Positions 32,027 through 42,281 of a DNA stretch of 64,000 bases are shown here, one piece after another. The translations under genes were made by a program, and so were the position numbers. Position 1 is the stretch's first letter. The number at the start of each line of letters is the position of its first letter. The stretch comes from Mesostigma viride (taxonomy: Eukaryota; Streptophyta; Mesostigmatophyceae; Mesostigmatales; Mesostigmataceae). Where the stretch lies: the NCBI GenBank assembly GCA_009746045.1, contig RPFO01000041.1, positions 7,657,613 to 7,721,612 of the forward strand. Reading direction: 5' to 3'. The notes beneath the pieces are model-generated. The model saw only the letters and a program-made list of their open reading frames with translations. It had not been told where the DNA came from and made no database searches.

Positions 32027-33110
32027 GGCGCCGTAAGCCTGCGTTTTCTGGTTCTTTCTTTGTGTTCTTCCAGCAATTATGTGTTTATTTTGCCATGCGT
32101 TCAGTGGCAATGGCCCACGCATTTTGGTATTGTTCCCACGAGACGTTTTCTACGTACCTGGAGTGTATATCCAGAGTTTTTGCACGCTATTTGTGGCACT
32201 GGTCTGCGGCGTAGTGAAGCGCCGTTGTATCGTCGTCTACGACTTGTTTTCGTAAGTTAAGTGCCTGTGACGCGTGTGTTATTTTGTTTTGTGCTGAGAG
32301 CATTGCTTGTATGCAAATGCTTACGTCCTTTGTGTCGAATTCGGCTGTGCATTTCGGCATAGCCTGTAATGTCGGACGTTATGTTTACTCTCGGGCATTG
32401 ATTTGTGAATCGTGACGAAGTAATCGTTACTTGTGTTCGCCTTTGTGGCGGTAATGTTTTGCACGTCCTGTTTTCTTTGCTATGAAGCGCGTTTATCTGT
32501 TATGGCCACTGTGTTTGTGTTGAAGGTTGTATTGCACCTTGTTTGTGTGGCATTTGTTGCCAATATGTTTGTTTGCTCACCCCGTTTATTTGGCGTAAAA
32601 CGTGATGTTGGTGTCATTATTTTGTGAGATGGCGTATGTTATGTTGCTCCGTGTGTGTACAGCACGTGTTGTTGCCGTTACCCTACCTCTATACCGTTTG
32701 GGTTAGCTCATAGGGACCTTCTTTGTTGGCATGTGTTGCCGTATTATATGTGTGGGACTGTGTGCCCCTATTGTGTCCATGGGCAGCCGCTTTGAGTGAG
32801 GGGGGAATGTAGCATCTAGAGCACTTTTTCCAACTAAGGGTTGGGTATCAGCCATCCAGGATTGATGGGCAGCTAGTGCGTTGCTGCTATGGTAGGACAC
32901 TCATTCGCGTTGCCGGGGGGGGATCAGTGGCGGTAGTGCGGCTCATGACCGCATGTTGGAGCTTCAAGCGTTTCACGAGGACGGCATCTTCATTTTCAGT
33001 TGCACCATGCTAGCAACTGGACGGCATGCTACGAGCATGTGGTTAAGGGGGGTGTTGAGATTCCACCTACCCAGTCATCTTTTGCTTTGTGCCCATGTGG
33101 CTAAGGGGGG
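32027..33110 (+). other. Copia D 3' untranslated region
   Basis: About 1.1 kb, T/G-rich, with no supported ORF. It ends in the polypurine tract AAGGGGGG (33103-33110). A near copy of the tract and LTR start (TTAAGGGGGGTGTTGAGATT) occurs about 59 bp earlier, near 33043. Confidence 0.6.
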
Positions 33111-33918
33111 TGTTAGGGATATTATATCCACCTGGCCACAATATATCCCAGCCTGATTTATTTCTTGTTGGATTTATTCCATATGGACTGGGAATTTGAT
33201 AGCTTTGATAAGCTAGATGAATTGGGCTCAATGAGCTGATCAATATTCATGTGCCATAGTCCTATACTTGGACATGGATGACTTGTAACCTGAGTCAGCC
33301 TAGTAGCATCACGTATTTGATTGACAAGTGGTGCTATGGCCTATTGGACAAGTGTTTGGTCCATGAGCTGACAAGTGTTGGCAGCTCATGATGACACATG
33401 TTATCACTTACATGATGACAAGTGGGTAGACTCATTGCATGACACTTGTCACTCCAAGGAGAAGAGATGTGTCACTTTATTAATCATGTTATGTGGCACA
33501 TTATTACGTAGACACTTGGCATCTAGCTATTATGCCAGCTCATTGGATCATGTCTAGAATGTTCTAGGAATGTTCTAAGAATATGCCAGGAATATTCCTG
33601 GAATATACTGAGAATATGCTGGGAATATGCTAGGAATATGCTAGGATGTTTCTACAAGCTTCTGTGATGATGTCATTGCTGATGTCATCCTTCCTAGCCT
33701 AAAAGTTATAAAAGGAAACTGCCCCCTAAGGGCAGGTACCTCCATTCAACCTCCATTCAAGCTCTTCTCCAACTATTATATTCTAATAAAGCCATTTATT
33801 CTTCCACGTAAATTGTCTTCAACCTCTCTTTCTTTCAGCACCTGCAAGGTGTGTGGGTAGCAAGGCCAAGCACAAGGCATTGTGTAAAACCCATTAGTTT
33901 CCTCTCCCAATTCAAACA
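33111..33918 (+). repeat. Copia D 3' LTR
   Basis: 808 bp, differing from the 5' LTR at two seen positions: an A/G in GACAAGTRTTGG and a C/T in CCAATYCAAACA at the end. It is followed by the duplication AGGGC. Confidence 0.9.
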
Positions 33919-34175
33919 AGGGCAAGTGCGGCGTGCTCATGAAGAAGCTTGAGGCCATCAGGTGCCGCCCACACCGAGGCCCTGGCCACACAGGTCCCAA
34001 AGCTAGCGGAGCAGACGGCCACCATTGCCTCCCAGCCACCCCGGCAGGATGCTGGTGACCTCCCGCTCTCCTATGCGGACCTGCTGCGGTCAGCGACCGC
34101 CTCCACCACCGACGCCATCGCCACAAAGCTCCAGGAGCTGGAGGACCACCGCCAGGCCCAGCAACGGGAGGTCAC

Positions 34176-34836
34176 AGTTATATACATCGATTCCTGCGGA
34201 ATCGATACTAAGCGCTTAGTATCGATTCCGCAGGAATCGATGTATATAACTAAAACTTTTGCTTGCGCCGGCAAGGCTAAGGCCGATACTAGTCGGGTCA
34301 TCGAATTGGCTATTCGATTATCGAAGTTGCCTATTCGACCATCGAACTTTCCTATTCGAATATCGAATTTTCCTTATTCGATTGTCGAAATTTCCTATTC
34401 GACAGGGGGTCAGAGGCCAGCGGCCTATCATACTCGGCGCCCAGCGAGCCACCGAACTAGGCCTAGTCGATTATAGCGAGACATCGCGTGGAAATTAGCC
34501 GATTTCGGGGACTTAGCCGATTTTCGGAGCGACGTCGAACAACACAGATGATTAGCCGGTTGAGCACATCATATCAGTCGAATAGCTAGCGCTAGTACTC
34601 CGCATAGCCAGCGGAGAGCACTAATTGCCTTATTCGATTAACATATTAGGCCGAACGATTAGCGTCCGCAACGTTATTCGCATTACTAGGCGAAAAATCC
34701 ACCCCCGGAACGATCCTAGCGGGATTCGAACCCGGGATGCCGGCGTGTCGCAACAGTCTTAGTTATATACATCGATTCCTGCGGAATCGATACTAAGCGC
34801 TTAGTATCGATTCCGCAGGAATCGATGTATATAACT
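34176..34836. mobile_element. 661-bp element with identical palindromic ends
   Basis: Both ends (34176-34251 and 34761-34836) are the same perfect 76-bp palindrome beginning AGTTATATACATCGATTCC. The whole is flanked by the 5-bp duplication GTCAC (34171-34175 and 34837-34841) inside LINE ORF1. Ends AGTT..AACT and a 5-bp duplication are the same features as LTR families A-C. The interior has a TTCGA-rich array (34300-34405). On the minus strand beside the right palindrome there is a tRNA-like T-arm (GGGTTCGAATCCCGC). No ORF is supported. It could be a very small LTR element (TRIM-like) or an unclassified palindrome-ended element. Confidence 0.85.
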
Positions 34837-35471
34837 GTCACCGATCGCGCTCGCCGCGAGTGCCGAGTGGTGCTACGTCGCTTCCCCCAGAAGCCAGGTG
34901 AGACGTCAACCTCCCTTGCTGACGAGCTCAAGAACCAGCTTCTTACCCTCATGGGCCTGGTAGGTGAGGTAGAACTGCGTGGGTGCCAGGTGCCGCCTTC
35001 CCCACTCACGGGACAAGGCGGCCACCCCACCAGTCCTGCTCACCTTCCTCTCCCCTGAGGATAAGCAGCGGTTCCTCTCTCGTCGCAAGCGGTTGCACGA
35101 CCTCACCTGGACGCTGGATGACGACCTAACCCCCGCTCAGCAACAGCAGCGACGCGACCTGTGGCCGGAATACCTCCGCCATAAGCAGGACCCCCAGAAG
35201 CCCAAGGTGTACTGGAGGGGCGGGGACCTGATGATCAACCACAAGATGTGGACGCCCCCAGCGGGCTAGAATAGCAATAGCCCTAGCTTGTAACCATTGG
35301 AGTCACTGCCGCTAAGGCAGCCATGCCTAGAATGTTTGCCTAGCTGTGCCAACACACCTAGTCACGTGCCGCCAACGCACGGTACACAACCAGCCATAGC
35401 CTTAGCCTAGTCCTACAGCCGGGGGCAGCCGACAGCAGTTACACGCCATTCCGCCGCCGGGGGATATTTCA

Positions 35472-37652
35472 GTGATCCTCCGTGGTGTCGCCGCCAAGTA
35501 TCGCCTGGCTGCCCGCACCCTCCCCACCTTGCCTCCGCGTCGGCAGCTTGCTGTCCACCGTCACGCACCGACAGTGGTCGCCGCCAGGCAGATGCTCCGC
35601 CGCAACAGAGATCCGCTCGCCAAACCTGGGCTGCAAGCAGCTCTGAGGGCCGCCTACGAGCAGGCTGAGAAGGCAGATGCTCAGCAGATGGTCAAGGACC
35701 TACGCAGCTGCCAGCAGAAGCACGACGGCAAGGGGGCCTGGTTCTGGTACAAGCGCCTCGGGCACCCGGACGGCCTCGGCCGGCCCCACCGCCACGACGT
35801 CCCCGGCGCCCCAGCCAAGCGGCTTCGTACCTGGGCCACGGCCACGGCCGAGGTCGTGGGGACAGCTGCGCCGCCCCCACCCCTGCTCCCAGCCGCCGCC
35901 GCCCGCCCGGCCGCCCTGGCCGGCCCCGCAGGGCCCCCGGCCCCGCCTAGGTCAGCGGCGGACTACCTAGTCCCCCCGCTGGTCGGCCCACTTGGCGACC
36001 CGTCTGACATGCCTCCTTTCACCTCTCGCGAGGTCACGGAGGCGGTCCAGCGCCTGCGTTATGACGCCGCCACCGGCTCTGACGAGATTCCGGCCGCAGT
36101 TGTAAAACTTGCAGCCGAATTCGAGGACACAGGTGTTATGCTGCTCTTCCGGGACATCTGCAACCGCCTTCTGCTGTCGTCGCAACCACCTCCAGCGGCC
36201 TGGCAACACAGTTTTCGCACGATGCTGTACAAGAACAAGGGGTCGCCTGCCGACCCCGGCAACTACAGAGGGGTGTGCATTCAAAGTGCCCCCCTCAAGC
36301 TTCTTATGCGGCTCATCCTGAACCGCCTGCGCACGGCCCTGGACGGTCACCTCAGCGAGACTCAGCACGGCTTCCGTTCAGGTCGCAACACAGTACAGGC
36401 GCTCTTCGCTACTCGCCGACTGGTGGAGGAACTGCAACGCCTTCAGCCTGGTGAGTCCCCTTTGCACCTTGTGCTGGTGGACTTCATCAAAGCCTTCGAT
36501 TCGGTTTTCTGGCCTGCGCTTTGGGACATCCTCGAGTTGTTCCGGATCCCCCGCCCCCTGATTGCTGTCATCCGCAACCTGTATGAAGGGTCCACCACTT
36601 CGGTGCGCACTTCTTACGGGACCACGCCCCCATGCCCTTTACAGAAGGGTGTGTGGCAGGGCTGCGTGCTGTCGCCCTACCTGTTCATTATTGTTGTGGA
36701 ATACGTAATGATTCAGGCGCGCAAGCGATTTGCCCGCATCGTGGGCAGGGAACCAGGAGTGCAGGTTGCTAACAAATTCTGGCATGGCGGTGCGGACACG
36801 GAGATTCGGCTAGCAGACATCATTTACGCAGACGACACCACCCTCTTTGAGGACACTGAGCACGTGCAGACATGGCTTGACTGCCTGGCTCTCGAGGCCC
36901 GTGCAGTGGGGCTTGAGGTCAGCAAGAAGACAGAGGCCCTGGCGGTTGGGCTCACCACCTCAGCGCCGCCCCTCTATCTCCTAGATGGCTCTCGAGTCCT
37001 GTATCGGGACCGCGTTAAGCTGCTGGGCAGCCTGCTCCCTAGCTGCGAGGTGGATGTGGACCACCGCATCTCCCTCGCCTGGCACGCTTTACGCCAGTAC
37101 CGGGCCCTATGGCGCAAGCCCCTGGGCAAGATCGAGAAACAGGACCTGTTCAAGGTCCTCGTCCTTCCTGTTCTCACGTATGGCGCCGAGACGTGGACCC
37201 TCACCGCCGACCTGGCCCGCAAGCTGGACGGCGCGGTCACCAGCATGCTGCGTTCCATTTTCAGAGTAGGATATGCTGCTCATGTCCGCAATGAGGACCT
37301 GTACCAGGGCATGCCCTATATCACCAGCACAATTAAGCAACGCCGCCTGCAGCTAGTAGAGCACCTAGCTCGCACCAACCAGGTAGACACCTCACGTGGC
37401 CCCCCCGCAGGACTGCGACCAGCCCAGCCTGGCCGGCACCTCCTGACGTGGGCTGGGCCCAGTGATGTTAGACGCCGCAAGGCCCGCACCTTCAAAGAAC
37501 AGCTAGTCGAGGACATGGGGGGCCTAGGCCTCTCCGTGATTTGGAAGAAGATGATGGACAAGGCCAAGTGGGCCCAGGTCATAGAGGACAACGAGCCCCC
37601 CCCAGTGGGGAAGCGCCCACGTGTGCAATCCCACGGGAGGCACGCTAGATAG
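35472..37652 (+). CDS. LINE ORF2: reverse transcriptase without an apurinic endonuclease domain
   Basis: 726 codons, open throughout. RT motifs in order: NYRGVCIQSAPLKLLMRLI, TQHGFRSGRNT, VDFIKAFDSVFW (first catalytic Asp), GVWQGCVLSPYLF, IYADDTTLFE (catalytic Asp pair) and KLLGSLL. A C-terminal region reads GAETWTLTADLARKLDG and QPGRHLLTWAGP. The first 230 residues are basic and Ala/Pro-rich. No AP-endonuclease domain is seen there or in the 200 bp upstream, and no C-terminal REL nuclease is seen. The element is therefore 5'-deleted, rearranged, or relies on another endonuclease. ORF1 lies upstream on the same strand. Confidence 0.85.
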   Translation: MILRGVAAKYRLAARTLPTLPPRRQLAVHRHAPTVVAARQMLRRNRDPLAKPGLQAALRAAYEQAEKADAQQMVKDLRSCQQKHDGKGAWFWYKRLGHPDGLGRPHRHDVPGAPAKRLRTWATATAEVVGTAAPPPPLLPAAAARPAALAGPAGPPAPPRSAADYLVPPLVGPLGDPSDMPPFTSREVTEAVQRLRYDAATGSDEIPAAVVKLAAEFEDTGVMLLFRDICNRLLLSSQPPPAAWQHSFRTMLYKNKGSPADPGNYRGVCIQSAPLKLLMRLILNRLRTALDGHLSETQHGFRSGRNTVQALFATRRLVEELQRLQPGESPLHLVLVDFIKAFDSVFWPALWDILELFRIPRPLIAVIRNLYEGSTTSVRTSYGTTPPCPLQKGVWQGCVLSPYLFIIVVEYVMIQARKRFARIVGREPGVQVANKFWHGGADTEIRLADIIYADDTTLFEDTEHVQTWLDCLALEARAVGLEVSKKTEALAVGLTTSAPPLYLLDGSRVLYRDRVKLLGSLLPSCEVDVDHRISLAWHALRQYRALWRKPLGKIEKQDLFKVLVLPVLTYGAETWTLTADLARKLDGAVTSMLRSIFRVGYAAHVRNEDLYQGMPYITSTIKQRRLQLVEHLARTNQVDTSRGPPAGLRPAQPGRHLLTWAGPSDVRRRKARTFKEQLVEDMGGLGLSVIWKKMMDKAKWAQVIEDNEPPPVGKRPRVQSHGRHAR

Positions 37653-38120
37653 CTCCCCTAGGGCAGCGTGCTGCTGCCTAGATAGATGTGGTAGTTAGAA
37701 TGTTGTTAGATAGATGTAGTATGTAGCCAATGTAGATAGATTAGACCGGTAGGAATGTGTGCACCCATCCATCCATCCATCGGGGTTAATGCTCCGTGAC
37801 TCCCCAACGGGAGCACGAGTCTAATTAATTAATTAATTAATTAGTCCTACAGCCATGCTACGCCCTGGCTATGTTCAGATTACTTGCCCACGCTATACTT
37901 GTTATGCTACGCTTACATGGGTCTTATTGCACCCACAGTTTGCCGGATCGTTAGCGTGTCCGTTTAGCTAACGCGCCCGATTGCGGCTGTGGCATGCCTT
38001 TGGCATGAAGGAGACTGGGGGTCTCTGCCCTTTCTCCTGTAGTGCACACACAGGGATTAAAAGCACTTCGGTGCTCCGTGACTCCCCAACGGGAGCACGA
38101 GTTTAATTAATTAATTAATT
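37653..38120 (+). other. LINE 3' region with two copies of a stem-loop plus TTAA tail
   Basis: GTGCTCCGTGACTCCCCAAC, or its close variant, followed by GGGAGCACGAG occurs at about 37789 and 38072. Each copy is followed by a (TTAA)n run. The sequence can fold with TGCTCC pairing to GGAGCA. This arrangement is typical of a LINE 3' end recognised by its RT. Its duplication suggests two LINE tails or a repeated terminus. Confidence 0.6.
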
Positions 38121-40722
38121 GGATGTCCGTGTCAGATTCCTATTAATTTGTTCAGGGTTCTTCTCCTTTTTGGGTTTTTCCTTATGTTGCATGCCCATCT
38201 CACCTCCATAATCTATCATTCTCAATGAATATATATCGCCACGTTGGATCGCCATGCGTCCAGGCAGTTGTCTCACTTCATCTCGCCTTATCGCGGAATC
38301 TATGGCATAGGTCCTAGCTATCAAAGAGACAACCAGCGCAGGCCAGAAATCGGGAGAATCCGGACCATGGTAGCTCGAGCCTGCCGTTATCTTTTCCGCG
38401 TTTTCGAGTCGTTCAGGATGATGAAGATGAATGGTGATGGAAATGTGTATCCTTGTGCATTGAAATTATGGCTGGCTTACGTGTGGAGCGACTAGATGAC
38501 CTAGACGGTGGGGCCGGAAACAGCATGCTTGATCAGGGCGTGTGTTTCTAGCCTAACTGGCCGGGAGTGTCTAGTGGTGAGCACCATTGCTGCGATCGCT
38601 CTCCCACCATTTACGAGGAAATACCCGCTATAGCTAAGTAAGTAAGCTAGTGCGTGAACATGCACTGAAGGCATGCCACGGAGTACCCGATGAGGTACTT
38701 TTCTACGCGGATACTTCACCCGCCAAGGCAAGTGGCGCGACTCAACTGCCCAGCTAGGTCTGGAGTCGCAGATAGCAACTCCGCGTCATCCGGACTATCC
38801 AAGACGACTGTACGCTCGGCCTAGCTTGTTCAAACCCTGCTTTGTCTAGCTACGCGGAGTTCTCGCATTTTTTCGCGTACGGGCCGTAGGCAGCATTTGG
38901 TCTATTTGCTGCCTGTCTTGATATATAACCTTGCGAGACAACTGTTTCTGACAACTTAATTTAATTAATTTACACGTAGGCTGCGTCACATGAGCAAAAT
39001 ATTAATAATAAGGTGAGGGTCCCATGCCAGCCCCCATAAAGCAATGCATATTAAGCGAGACAGCTATCATGGTCCGCGAACTATCATTGTCAATCCACAT
39101 TTGTAGAGTCGTTCAGGATTATGGAAGTGAGTGTCGACTCGAGGAACCTTATTTGAGCATACAGCACTATTCAGGGTACATCCCAGTTGGCATCATCAGT
39201 TCATCACATAGCATACCTTGTAAACTAGTGCCCCAAAATGCAAATGACCTAAAGGTCGCTACAACACGTGTTGCGGCATTTATGAACCGGAGTAGGCAGG
39301 CACGGCCTTACCATCCGGCAAGTGCAGGCTCATCATGTCAGGATTCTTTGCACATGCCTTGCTATTAAAAAAAAATAAAAGAAAAAAGACCTGGCTTTCT
39401 TTTTGCCAGATTATCACTAATCTTTACCAAGGTACTGCAATCAATTGCAAAGTATGTGCACCCCTTCTAAAGTTTCACTGGACAGCGGTGACTAGTGCTA
39501 ACGCCCCTGCCGCCGCAAACCCTCTTTCTGCTGCCCATCTTTGCATTCGACCAGCCACCCACCTGCAAAAGCAAACGCAATCATGACACACTCAAATTTA
39601 GACACTGATGTTCTTGTACACGACTGGATCCTAAGTCAAGCCCTAAGCATCTAAAGGAAATGAGGAAGGGAATAAAAGAGGGCGGCAGCTAATGCCTGCA
39701 CGGCGAAATATGGAGGGGTGGAGGAATGGCAATGCAAGTGGCATCATTATGCACGAGCAAGGGCGCAAGTCAAGCACTGGAAAAGACAGGTTTGGGGCAC
39801 GCGAGAAAGTAGCCAATTTGTCACAAAGAACAGCACCATCATTAAGCTACACTGACAGGTAACAAGCATGTCCCCATAATGAAGAGGAATCCAATACTGG
39901 CCCTACCGACCCATGGCAGGTGTGCACACTTGCTTCCCCCTCCAAGTGACTCATTATCACGACAGTCCCATACGACATCACAGCTATGCAAACAAACAAA
40001 AATGCCCCACACCCACCAGGCATCCCTGAGAAACTTCGCCGAGCGTCTGTAAACAGAACAAAAAAACGCAAGTTTCTTACAGATCAAGGTGGGGTGTGAA
40101 CCACGGTGCTGCATGGGCACACCCACTTTCGGAAACTCATCGACTCAGCCTTGATGCATACCGGCTCACGTTACAATCTGAGAGTGGTCCCCTACATTCA
40201 TAAAGCAGCGTGAAAATACCCGCGAACCAAATTCTTTAGCAAGCAATGCGAGCATTATTGGTATGGTAACATGCAAACTTGCCATCTCAGAAAAAATGAA
40301 CGACATAGTTGAAATGGACTGTACGTACAAATGATGGGCAACCTAATATTGAAACAGGCAGAAGAGCAATACCTGGATTTAAAAAGTGATGGTCATCTCT
40401 TACAAAGGCTGGCCAACCAAACCCATGTAACATTTAGCAACGCATGCGTAAATGGCTCATGCAAAGTACACCCGATTGCAGAAAAGACAAGCACACTTAA
40501 CCGCCAGGAAGTCACCACAATACCATCACAGCTGGCAGCTCGGTAGACGTCGCTCGGGACACCAGCGGACCACGCTCTTCCTTCACTCCCGTGCAATCCC
40601 TCAAAGGCCGTTCGAATACTCCCCGTGAAGTAATAATGCCACGCAAAACAATGCCGTTATGTTAGACAATGCTTTCCAAAAACAATGCTACCGGCATTAA
40701 GAATACAGGCGCAGACTCGCAG
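38121..40722. other. Intergenic region without a convincing gene
   Basis: Short ORFs at 38244-38495 (NGDGNVYPCALKLWLAYVW) and 39024-39368 (RVVQDYGSECRLEEPY) share a weak similarity around GAGTCGTTCAGGAT and may be decayed transposon pieces. The rest is non-coding. Confidence 0.35.
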
Positions 40723-40911
40723 TTACTCGATCCGCCTGAAGAGGAGGCAGCTCGTCGTCCAGGGTTCGGGGGAAGAGCGCTGAGGCGAGAAATCCAAGCA
40801 TATCGGAGAGGCCGCAGAACTTTCCGATCCTCTGTTCTTGCTTTGTTTTTTCGGTGTGGAGGGGTCTGGCAACTCCGCTGAGGCCCTCCTCGAGCGTGTT
40901 GGCGTTGACAT
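40723..40911 (-). CDS. Possible small Ser/Thr-Pro-rich ORF or first exon
   Basis: A 62-residue frame, MSTPTRSRRASAELPDP.., with TPKK, SPQR and SPEP sites. It lies just inside the GAT microsatellite on the minus strand. Its composition looks more protein-like than its surroundings, and CGA|GTAACT near the end could be a donor. No downstream exon is identified. No function is assigned. Confidence 0.25.
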   Translation of the reverse strand: MSTPTRSRRASAELPDPSTPKKQSKNRGSESSAASPICLDFSPQRSSPEPWTTSCLLFRRIE

Positions 40912-41014
40912 CGTAGAGGGGAATGGGAATCGGTTAGAACACGCAGAGAGCAGCGACCAAATGAACAAAACAAGCCAGAGCACCGTTGCATTATGCGTTC
41001 CGTGAACTGAACAA

Positions 41015-41358
<344 letters not shown>

Positions 41359-42281
41359 CGTACGGTCATGATTGCACAGCAGCTGGCGGCGCCCAACGGA
41401 AGCTGTAAAACTCCATCGCCAAGGTGCAGGAAATTACCGGATATCGTGAAGCCACTTTATTTTTGTGCTGTAACCCTCCGCCCAATACCACAAACTATGT
41501 AACTTCTGGCGACCGCAATCCATCCTTTGGCGACTCAGAAACCAATTCTTTGGCGAGGCCGCAACTTCACTCCTCATCCATCCATCCATCCACCGAATTT
41601 GTCACGAATTTGCAAGTTGCAACCAGAAGGGGGAGGTTCTTCCGAAAATTGGCTCCGCCGTAGAGTTTCAACGGTCAATTAGTGTAGCTTGTGTCCTCTT
41701 GTGTCACTACTGTAAGATACCCGAGTGGGACCAGCGCCTTGCAAACACGCACGTTAAAAAAAAAACACGCACGTTACGTTGGGTACTTGATACCCATTTC
41801 CCCAAAGTTACGGTGGCGCCCAGGCTAAAAGTTACGGGCGCCTCCCACACTTCGGCGTCGTAACTTCAAGCGGGAACATTCCTTAAGAATCGTAACTTAA
41901 CACGGGAATGACTGTAACTAAAGCTGTAACTAACTCAATGGGCAGCAGAGACCGATTGTCAAAAAACGCTAACCGACCCAACCCTACTTACAACGCACGT
42001 ACGTACCACACGTTAACAACGCACGTACCGTCGATAACGTCGCACGTCCCAACACCGTCGCGGTAATCAACGTCCGAACGGGGTTATTAGAAACCTGGCC
42101 ACGCAGGCTTCTGAAACAAGCATCTGCTTCGCGACAGGAAAACAAAAACCAACAAAACCTTTAAACTCGCGCTGAAAAGAAGCTGTGGATTTCCCGTTAC
42201 CTGGCGGGAGTTCTGCAGCACTTTCCCGGCGTAGGTGGCAAGGTCCGCAGATTTTTACCGGCAAGGAACCAACTGTTCATT
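41359..42281. other. Upstream region of the oligopeptidase gene
   Basis: Holds no gene I can support. CATCCATCCATCCATCC (41574) and several AACGCACGT-type short repeats (41745-42050) are present. The promoter should lie here, but no core element is claimed. Confidence 0.4.

Larger units (their letters stand above)
29408..33918 (+). mobile_element. Copia D: young non-autonomous LTR retrotransposon (4,511 bp)
   Basis: Flanked by the 5-bp duplication AGGGC (29403-29407 and 33919-33923). LTRs of 808 bp at 29408-30215 and 33111-33918 start TGTTAGGG and end CAAACA. I count only two differences between them. The primer-binding site and polypurine tract are in place. The interior encodes gag-protease only; integrase, RT and RNase H are absent, so it must rely on enzymes supplied by another element (a TR-GAG-like design). 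Confidence 0.9.
28730..35268 (+). pseudogene. LINE ORF1, interrupted by two insertions and frameshifted
   Basis: Coding pieces lie at 28730-29407, 33924-34175 and 34842-35268. They are separated by Copia D (29408-33918, plus duplication) and the 661-bp palindromic-end element (34176-34836, plus duplication). Removing each insertion and one duplication rejoins the amino acid sequence. Visible parts are a Pro-rich N terminus, a helical coiled-coil section (TTLNTVEARVSNVETKV), an ELEDHRQAQQREVT region, and an RRM-like C terminus (VLLTFLSPEDKQRFLSRR, DDDLTPAQQQQRRDL). One-base frame changes occur near 33960 and 34990. There is no good start codon at 28730 (TTG), so the 5' end may be truncated. 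Confidence 0.65.

Noticed and set aside
34700-34760. Complete tRNA gene
   Set aside because: Only the T-arm and part of the variable region are present; no acceptor 5' strand, D-arm or consistent anticodon stem.
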